DNA of 36,078 nt, taken from NCBI GenBank assembly GCA_004298335.1, contig SCTG01000203.1, forward strand, positions 1-36,078, in the 5' to 3' direction. Positions 31,480-36,078 of the stretch are shown here, one piece after another. The notes below the pieces were generated by a model, which made no database searches, was not told the origin of the DNA, and saw nothing but the letters and a program-made list of their open reading frames with translations. Source of the stretch: Nitrospirota bacterium (lineage in GTDB: Bacteria; Nitrospirota; Nitrospiria; Nitrospirales; NS-4). The number at the start of each line of letters is the position of its first letter. Position 1 is the stretch's first letter. A program made the position numbers and the translations under genes.

Positions 31480-31792
31480 CTTGTGCCGTCATTGTTAGTT
31501 CGGTGTGGTCTAAAAGTCCTGCGCCACTATAATTAGCCACGCCACGCACCGAATAGCGTTTGCCATCTTCGGTTAGGACTTGATCGCCTTCTTTAATTGG
31601 TACATTTGAATCCACGAAGGCCGTAAAGGTGGCTCCGATGCGTCCACCAACGAATTCCGTTCTCTGATCAGTAGCTGGCTGAATATCGCTATCATAGACC
31701 GTTAAAGTGGCAGACATCGAGAATTTATCCTTATTGGCCACCTTACGATTGCGATAAATCGTAATCTGGTGATTTTGGAAGAAAACTTGCAT
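31472..31792 (-). CDS. Head-closure (stopper-like) protein, 106 residues
   Basis: A beta-rich protein (ITIYRNRKVANKDKF and FVDSNVPIKEGDQVLTEDGK) at the position of SPP1 gp16/HK97-type head-closure proteins. The KEGDQVLTEDGKRYSVRGV segment is typical. It plugs the connector after packaging. Assigned by pattern and gene order. Confidence 0.7.
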   Translation of the reverse strand: MQVFFQNHQITIYRNRKVANKDKFSMSATLTVYDSDIQPATDQRTEFVGGRIGATFTAFVDSNVPIKEGDQVLTEDGKRYSVRGVANYSGAGLLDHTELTMTAQDG

Positions 31793-32403
31793 TATTCCAC
31801 CTTCAACGGCCAGTTGGCATAACCATCGATCACCTGTCCAATACCAAGTTGTTGCATCAGTTCGTTGAAGCTTTGTATTCCAGGATAATATTTAATTCTG
31901 CGTTGGCCTTCTTGTTTTTCCATTATTTGTATTAGGCCATCTTTGTTCTGATAATAATAACAAGCTAATAAGACACAAGCTTCGGCCAGATCGCTTGGAA
32001 TCGTAGAATAACCAGCATTATAAGTAACACGCCATTTATCCCACCTACCTTCAGCGGCAAACAAAAGTTTCAGAATCCCTGCGGTTGAATCGGTATGAAA
32101 ATAGGAATTATCAAGGGTGTACCAGTTATCCTGATTTAAAGTAGTGCCTCGGTATTCTAACTTTGTAACAGAGTTCAGAGGTCGCTGATTCAAAACTAGC
32201 TGATCGATATTGCTACCATTGTATTGCTCGACATAATCAGCGGCTTGGAAAATACGCTCACAATAATTTGATATCTGTTGTGAAGCCTGGTTGATTTTAC
32301 GGATTATAATGTTATCTTTGGTGGTATCGCTCGAAACAATGCCTAAAGATTCTTTAACATCACTAAGGGAACAAAGTGCATTCGTATTAAGTGTTGCTGG
32401 CAT
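31792..32403 (-). CDS. Head-tail connector, gp6-like adaptor, 203 residues
   Basis: CSLSDVKESLGIVSSDTTKD, IRKINQASQQISNYCERIF and RPLNSVTKLEYRG match adaptor proteins of the gp6/connector group. At 203 residues it is longer than HK97 gp6 (about 110). It binds the portal ring. Confidence 0.8.
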   Translation of the reverse strand: MPATLNTNALCSLSDVKESLGIVSSDTTKDNIIIRKINQASQQISNYCERIFQAADYVEQYNGSNIDQLVLNQRPLNSVTKLEYRGTTLNQDNWYTLDNSYFHTDSTAGILKLLFAAEGRWDKWRVTYNAGYSTIPSDLAEACVLLACYYYQNKDGLIQIMEKQEGQRRIKYYPGIQSFNELMQQLGIGQVIDGYANWPLKVE

Positions 32404-32575
32404 CGAATAAGTCCTTTTGCTTCAAATCGCTTGCGGTCATATCCTTAGACTGTATCGCAAACCCATTTTTTAGCAAGAACTCGGCAATGCTTTGTTTTGC
32501 CCAGATGACATCACCTGGTCTATAAATTTTATAGGTCTTAGTAAAGCGGATTCTTTTATAGCCATTCATAAGCAT
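32387..32575 (-). CDS. Small protein, 62 residues
   Basis: It begins MLMNGYKRIRFTKTYKIYRP and continues with GDVIWAKQSIAEFLLKNGFA. This resembles small phage proteins near the capsid gene with a VKFTKSY-like start. It starts at 32575 only 9 nt after the major-capsid terminator and has no clear Shine-Dalgarno, so it is presumably made from read-through transcript. Confidence 0.6.
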   Translation of the reverse strand: MLMNGYKRIRFTKTYKIYRPGDVIWAKQSIAEFLLKNGFAIQSKDMTASDLKQKDLFDASNT

Positions 32576-32583
32576 ATTCTAAC

Positions 32584-32605
32584 AAAAAACCGCCCGAAGG
32601 CGGTT
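32584..32605 (-). terminator. Intrinsic terminator after the major capsid gene
   Basis: On the minus strand, AACCGCC (32605-32599), loop TTCG, GGCGGTT (32594-32588 region) then T's: a 7-bp stem with a UUCG loop and T-tract. It separates the capsid gene from the connector and tail genes and would make capsid transcripts far more abundant than tail transcripts. Confidence 0.88.
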
Positions 32606-32630
32606 AATTGCTTCTTTGTAAGGTCTAGGC

Positions 32631-33974
32631 TTACGGTGTACCCAATCCTGTGACACGAGTTACGGCTGCTGGTAGGACTAATTGTCCGTCAGTTCGTTCC
32701 TCAACTCGGATGAAGGTCAAGTTCTTTTCGAAGGCACTTACACCAGCGACAACGGCTTCATCACTGATTTTGATTTGGATGCCCATACGATCAACGATCT
32801 GGTAATAGCTCCAATCGCCGAACCATAACTCACCACCAGGTAAGTAATTCGATTCGTAAACTGGCCGACCAACTAGGGTGTTGGTTTCAGGATCACCAAT
32901 TCCATTCTGCATATTTAGCAGATAGCGATTCTGTGAGTCCTTAAGCTGTTGAACATTCTCATAGGTTTCTTGGTTCCCAACCCATGAAGCCCTTTGGCGA
33001 TAGCCCTGAGCAGTTCGGATCTTACCAGCGATAATAGCGTCTGCTCGTGCAGCATCAGTAACATCACCTGCAGCAACTGTATGGCCAGGCGTGTATTGAT
33101 TTACACCCTTTGGCTGACCACTCCCAGAACCAGTCCAAAAAGCTTTTTCCTCGGCTTCTGCTAGGGAAACAGCCATCAGTCCAGCTAGGTAGTTCAAGAT
33201 TGAACCATCGACACCAATTTGAGCATCGGCGGCTAACTGATTGGTGACTGGAACAATTACGGCTAGTGCATTTGGTGTGAATGCGGTATTACCAAACTGT
33301 GCCGTACTGGTGTTCTTAGCGGCTTTTTCTGCTACCCACTGAGCCTTAGGTCGTGAAGCTAGGTTTGGCAGGTTGAAAGTCGCACCATTGATATTGATTG
33401 CAGGTGCGGCTAACTGACGCATGATGTTCGCATCTCGGCGATCTTCGACAATCATATTAGCGTACTCTTGCGGAATCAAGTAACCTGCTGCAGTCGAGTC
33501 GGAAGTGCTATCGGTTAAGATTTGCAACTTCTGAACATCGTTAGCGAAGAAGGCTTTCAAGAACTCGGTTGTGCGCATTGAAACTTCTTTAAATTTCTTA
33601 CTCTCACGACCTGGAACTTGGATCTTCATATCCGAAAGTTCTTTAGCGGTTCGCTCACCAAGCTCTTTATTGACAAAATATTTGGTGGTGGAAGATACCT
33701 CTGAAACAGGTGCGCCATTGGCTTTCATTTCAGCCAAAACACCTTTGATTTCCTCAGCGTTCTTATCTAACTTAGCCTGGAAAATATCGGCCATTTTCTG
33801 TGCAGCAGCATCGATCTCTTTACTAAGATCTTCGCTTTCACCTTCAACAACTTCTTCATCTTCACCACCTTCGGTGGCTTTGGCCTCAGCCAATAATGAA
33901 GCAAGCTCTTTTGTTTCGGCATCTGAAAGAGTACCGAGAGCTTTCTTTTCAAATAGTTCTGCAATTCTACCCAT
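32631..33974 (-). CDS. Major capsid protein (HK97 fold) with delta domain
   Basis: This 447-residue protein has a helical N-terminal delta-like scaffolding domain (to about residue 115, LAEAKATEGGEDEEVVEGES) then the HK97-type coat core with YLIPQEYANMIVEDRRDANI, FNLPNLASRPKAQWVAEKA and KAFWTGSGSGQPKGVNQY. The N-terminal domain is normally removed by the protease encoded upstream. The gene is followed by a terminator. Confidence 0.92.
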   Translation of the reverse strand: MGRIAELFEKKALGTLSDAETKELASLLAEAKATEGGEDEEVVEGESEDLSKEIDAAAQKMADIFQAKLDKNAEEIKGVLAEMKANGAPVSEVSSTTKYFVNKELGERTAKELSDMKIQVPGRESKKFKEVSMRTTEFLKAFFANDVQKLQILTDSTSDSTAAGYLIPQEYANMIVEDRRDANIMRQLAAPAININGATFNLPNLASRPKAQWVAEKAAKNTSTAQFGNTAFTPNALAVIVPVTNQLAADAQIGVDGSILNYLAGLMAVSLAEAEEKAFWTGSGSGQPKGVNQYTPGHTVAAGDVTDAARADAIIAGKIRTAQGYRQRASWVGNQETYENVQQLKDSQNRYLLNMQNGIGDPETNTLVGRPVYESNYLPGGELWFGDWSYYQIVDRMGIQIKISDEAVVAGVSAFEKNLTFIRVEERTDGQLVLPAAVTRVTGLGTP

Positions 33975-35004
33975 TTTTTAGTTCCTCTTTGTGCTGCGAG
34001 ATTATTATTTCGCCAGCCCGTTTAATTACTTTGTTCACTTGAGATCGATTTTCCTGTGGAAGCTTTTCATCCCTTGCGAGAATCTCGGCTGCCCTGGCTA
34101 TAATTTTCGCCATTGCTATCCGTTCTTCCAGGTGTTTTCGATTCGGCGCAGCACTGGGTGCTTTTGCCTGATTATCCACATCATTATTGGTATGCGGATT
34201 CTTGTCAAGAACTTTAGAAAATGATGCCTGAACTGCATTAGGCGTTGGATATGTGCCATTTGCTACCTTATTAAGAAGTGAAATGCACTCTTTTAATAGG
34301 ACTGTGAAATCATCTGGCGAAGTGGCCATATCGAAATAAACGTCACAGAAAGCGCAGAAAATATCAAAAACATCATCCATTTTATCTTCCTTGACCTCAT
34401 AATCATCGGGGTTTGCTAGTTCATCAGCAATAGCACCTTTAAAGAAGCTAGCGAAAGATTTGCGAACACCTGAAATATCTTCGGCCAGTTCTTTGCTGAC
34501 TCCTTTGTGAGTCATGCTTCGATAAGCCATCATCTGGGCTTCGGGATTGGCAGGAACATTAACAGCCGATATTTCCAGTAGTTCTTGTTTGGTATAAGTA
34601 TTTCCATCCTGATCAATCGGTAAAAAACCGACTGAAAAAGTTTTCATTCGACCTTCCTCGAACAGTCCACCGATGGCTTTGGCTAGATCGGTTTTATCAT
34701 GAAAATCAGGTTCAAAGACTAATGCACCACCTTTTGTGATAGATTTGTCAACCCTGACTTGACGAGCGTTGCCGATCATGACTTCTTTATCATTGTGCGC
34801 AAAAAGAATAGGCGCACCGTTGCTTATATAATTTTTGAGATCCCATCCCTTTTGATCGATGCTCTCACCCATTCGATCAACCGTATCGGTTGAAGCAATA
34901 GCTAGTTTGGTCTTAGTGTCATATTGGGCTTTGATATGAAGCTTATCTTCTTCCATTACGCCCCCTCGTAATTCATCTGTTGCTTGAGTAATTGCTTTAG
35001 GCAT
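33967..35004 (-). CDS. Prohead protease with long C-terminal extension
   Basis: This 345-residue protein has an HK97 protease core (about residues 22-165): LFAHNDKEVMIGNARQV (H70), MKTFSVGFLP (S124) and LLEISAVNVPANPEA (E143). The remaining 180 residues (RKSFASFFKGAIADELANPD and MAKIIARAAEILARDE) are longer than usual and helical, and may act in scaffolding. ATG 35004 follows GCAGGAAATAACT; an upstream GTG at 35019 is unlikely. It cleaves the capsid delta domain. Confidence 0.9.
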   Translation of the reverse strand: MPKAITQATDELRGGVMEEDKLHIKAQYDTKTKLAIASTDTVDRMGESIDQKGWDLKNYISNGAPILFAHNDKEVMIGNARQVRVDKSITKGGALVFEPDFHDKTDLAKAIGGLFEEGRMKTFSVGFLPIDQDGNTYTKQELLEISAVNVPANPEAQMMAYRSMTHKGVSKELAEDISGVRKSFASFFKGAIADELANPDDYEVKEDKMDDVFDIFCAFCDVYFDMATSPDDFTVLLKECISLLNKVANGTYPTPNAVQASFSKVLDKNPHTNNDVDNQAKAPSAAPNRKHLEERIAMAKIIARAAEILARDEKLPQENRSQVNKVIKRAGEIIISQHKEELKNG

Positions 35005-35066
35005 AGTTATTTCCTGCACATATAGTTAATGTTAAATATAAATCCGTCAAGAACTCCCTAAATCCA

Positions 35067-36078
35067 TCATAGCCCTGCGTCCATATAGCTTATTACTCCT
35101 GAGCCAACTGCGTCTACAGCCGATAAATCACCTGTACTATGGTCAAAGCTAGTAGCCGCAGTACAAGTCATTGTCACAGCGCTAGCGGTTCCATAGTTTC
35201 CAGTAACGGTGACAGCCCCAGTTGCAACATAATCAGTATTCCCTGCGGTAAAATCGCTGATTGTAATTTTAGTTGTGCCCGAACCATAGTCCGTGATGGT
35301 GGTTACAAACGTACCCGTTGCTCTGGTAGGAACACTCCATGAGAACAATAAGTCTATGCGTGCAGAACTTACTTTAAATCCAAGTCCTGTGTTGATGGAT
35401 AGTGGTAGCACCCTAAGAAAACGTTGACATTCAACTAGTCTCAATGATGGGTCGAATGGTGCCCACGTTTTCAAGAACGCACCATTAGTCAGCATTACTT
35501 GCGATAAAGATAATATATCGTTCGCCGAAAACTGAGAGTCCGTCCAAATTGCCAGTATTAGGTTTTTGGCATTGGCTGGTGGTGTAAAGTTAATGGCGAA
35601 AGTTTGCCAAGAGGTTGTAACAGAACAGTTTGCTCCGTTACCGCTAACTATCCCCTGCGCTCCGCTTGGTATAGCTAGTCCAGCCGTAACATAAGCAGTA
35701 TTTGTTGCTAGAGTTGGGTCGGTTGAGTTAGCTCCAAATGTAGAGGGAACTATAGCACTAGCGATGCTGTCAATCGTTCCGCTACTATTAAGTTGAAGTA
35801 CGCCCAGTCTAATAGTTTTTGAACTACTGGCTTTCATAGCTACTTGTAGAGTCATCGTATTACCAGCGTTGCAGATACCTTGAGTAACTACTCCTTCGAT
35901 GGGTTGATATATCATCATCTTGCCAGTATTTGTAAATTTCTTGAAGTTCGCATAATACCTAGATGAAAGTCCTGATTCTGCCGAACCATTGGTATCGGTT
36001 TGGTTGACCTGGACTTTGGCGTTCTCTTCGGCAATCTTAAACTGGTCGGGTCCATAAGCGTCTACCGTAGTGCTGAGT
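35067..36078 (-). CDS. Tail fibre, C-terminal part (continues from base 1 on the circle)
   Basis: The frame continues from the fibre segment at 1-1764: GGT TCG GCA at the join (base 1) continues as GAA TCA GGA at 35978, to TGA at 35067-35069. The C-terminal part contains SARIDLLFSWSVPTRATGTF and LRLVECQRFLRVLPLS, like the QRYF-containing C-terminal binding domain of many phage fibres. Upstream in the same gene the sequence QFWQRN is similar to fibre receptor-binding openings. The last 100 bp here duplicate the first 100, so they are counted once. Confidence 0.85.
   Translation of the reverse strand, partial: LSTTVDAYGPDQFKIAEENAKVQVNQTDTNGSAESGLSSRYYANFKKFTNTGKMMIYQPIEGVVTQGICNAGNTMTLQVAMKASSSKTIRLGVLQLNSSGTIDSIASAIVPSTFGANSTDPTLATNTAYVTAGLAIPSGAQGIVSGNGANCSVTTSWQTFAINFTPPANAKNLILAIWTDSQFSANDILSLSQVMLTNGAFLKTWAPFDPSLRLVECQRFLRVLPLSINTGLGFKVSSARIDLLFSWSVPTRATGTFVTTITDYGSGTTKITISDFTAGNTDYVATGAVTVTGNYGTASAVTMTCTAATSFDHSTGDLSAVDAVGSGVISYMDAGL
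35979..36078. repeat. Direct terminal repeat, right copy (100 bp)
   Basis: Identical to bases 1-100. Together they define a unit genome of 35,978 bp. The fibre reading frame continues through the junction, as expected of a circular molecule. Confidence 0.95.

Noticed and set aside
35005..35050. Candidate minus-strand promoter TTGACG upstream of the protease
   Set aside because: The -35 is good but no -10 lies at a normal spacing (17 nt gives AACTAT, TATATG needs 20). A similar TTCTTGAC occurs in the gap near 25115-25135, again without a good -10.
35067..36078. Diversity-generating retroelement acting on the tail fibre
   Set aside because: No reverse transcriptase gene and no template/variable repeat pair was seen.
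1..36078. CRISPR arrays, tRNA or rRNA genes
   Set aside because: No regularly spaced repeats, tRNA-like folds or rRNA sequence noticed on reading; a tRNA scan was not possible.

Overview
This window is a complete small tailed double-stranded DNA phage genome of siphovirus type with an HK97-fold head. The first 100 bases recur exactly as the last 100 (1-100 = 35979-36078), so the molecule is circular or circularly permuted with a unit length of 35,978 bp. The cut falls inside the tail-fibre gene. The host cannot be named from sequence. The genome is moderately AT-rich, uses the standard stop codons (TGA is a normal stop), purine-rich Shine-Dalgarno sites, a consensus sigma70 promoter and host-type DnaA boxes. 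That suggests an ordinary, non-recoded bacterial host. No integrase, repressor, DNA polymerase, helicase, primase, tRNA or CRISPR was seen.

Layout. A regulatory centre and candidate origin lies at about 18.73-19.76 kb: overlapping inverted repeats, divergent promoters and three exact TTATCCACA boxes. To its right a short plus-strand early operon (19.76-22.49 kb) follows a perfect TTGACA-17-TAGTAT promoter. It encodes a probable single-strand annealing protein, a NinB-like recombination protein, an HNH nuclease and small unknowns, and ends at an intrinsic terminator (22.51 kb). Nearly everything else is on the minus strand.

Reading leftward from 18.73 kb, a polycistron of mostly 4-bp-overlapping genes runs to 6.2 kb. 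It holds an NAD-dependent sugar epimerase, a NodB-like deacetylase, six glycosyltransferase genes (one with two catalytic domains), four class I SAM methyltransferases, two HNH proteins and a set of very small proteins. Several of the small ones are below 40 residues: two single-membrane-span peptides and a 25-residue peptide. About a third of the genome is therefore a glycan-building and methylating cassette, and I consider it the most interesting system here. It runs straight into the small and large terminase, a portal fused to a MuF domain, and a collagen-like tail fibre (1764 to 1, continuing across the circle join to 35067).

The minus strand continues with prohead protease, major capsid protein, a UUCG terminator, head-tail connectors, tail tube, a G/GT tail-assembly chaperone pair with a -1 frameshift, a short tape measure, tail-tip proteins, and a lysis region (CHAP endolysin and several small membrane proteins). 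This region ends at 22.54 kb, convergent with the early operon.

Working model (inference): host DnaA and host replisome copy the genome, the phage annealing protein handles recombination, and the late transcripts build the virion. The cassette supplies enzymes to decorate either the virion or the host surface glycan. None of its glycosyltransferases has an obvious membrane segment, and no flippase or polymerase is present, so the acceptor is probably cytoplasmic or a host-made lipid-linked intermediate.
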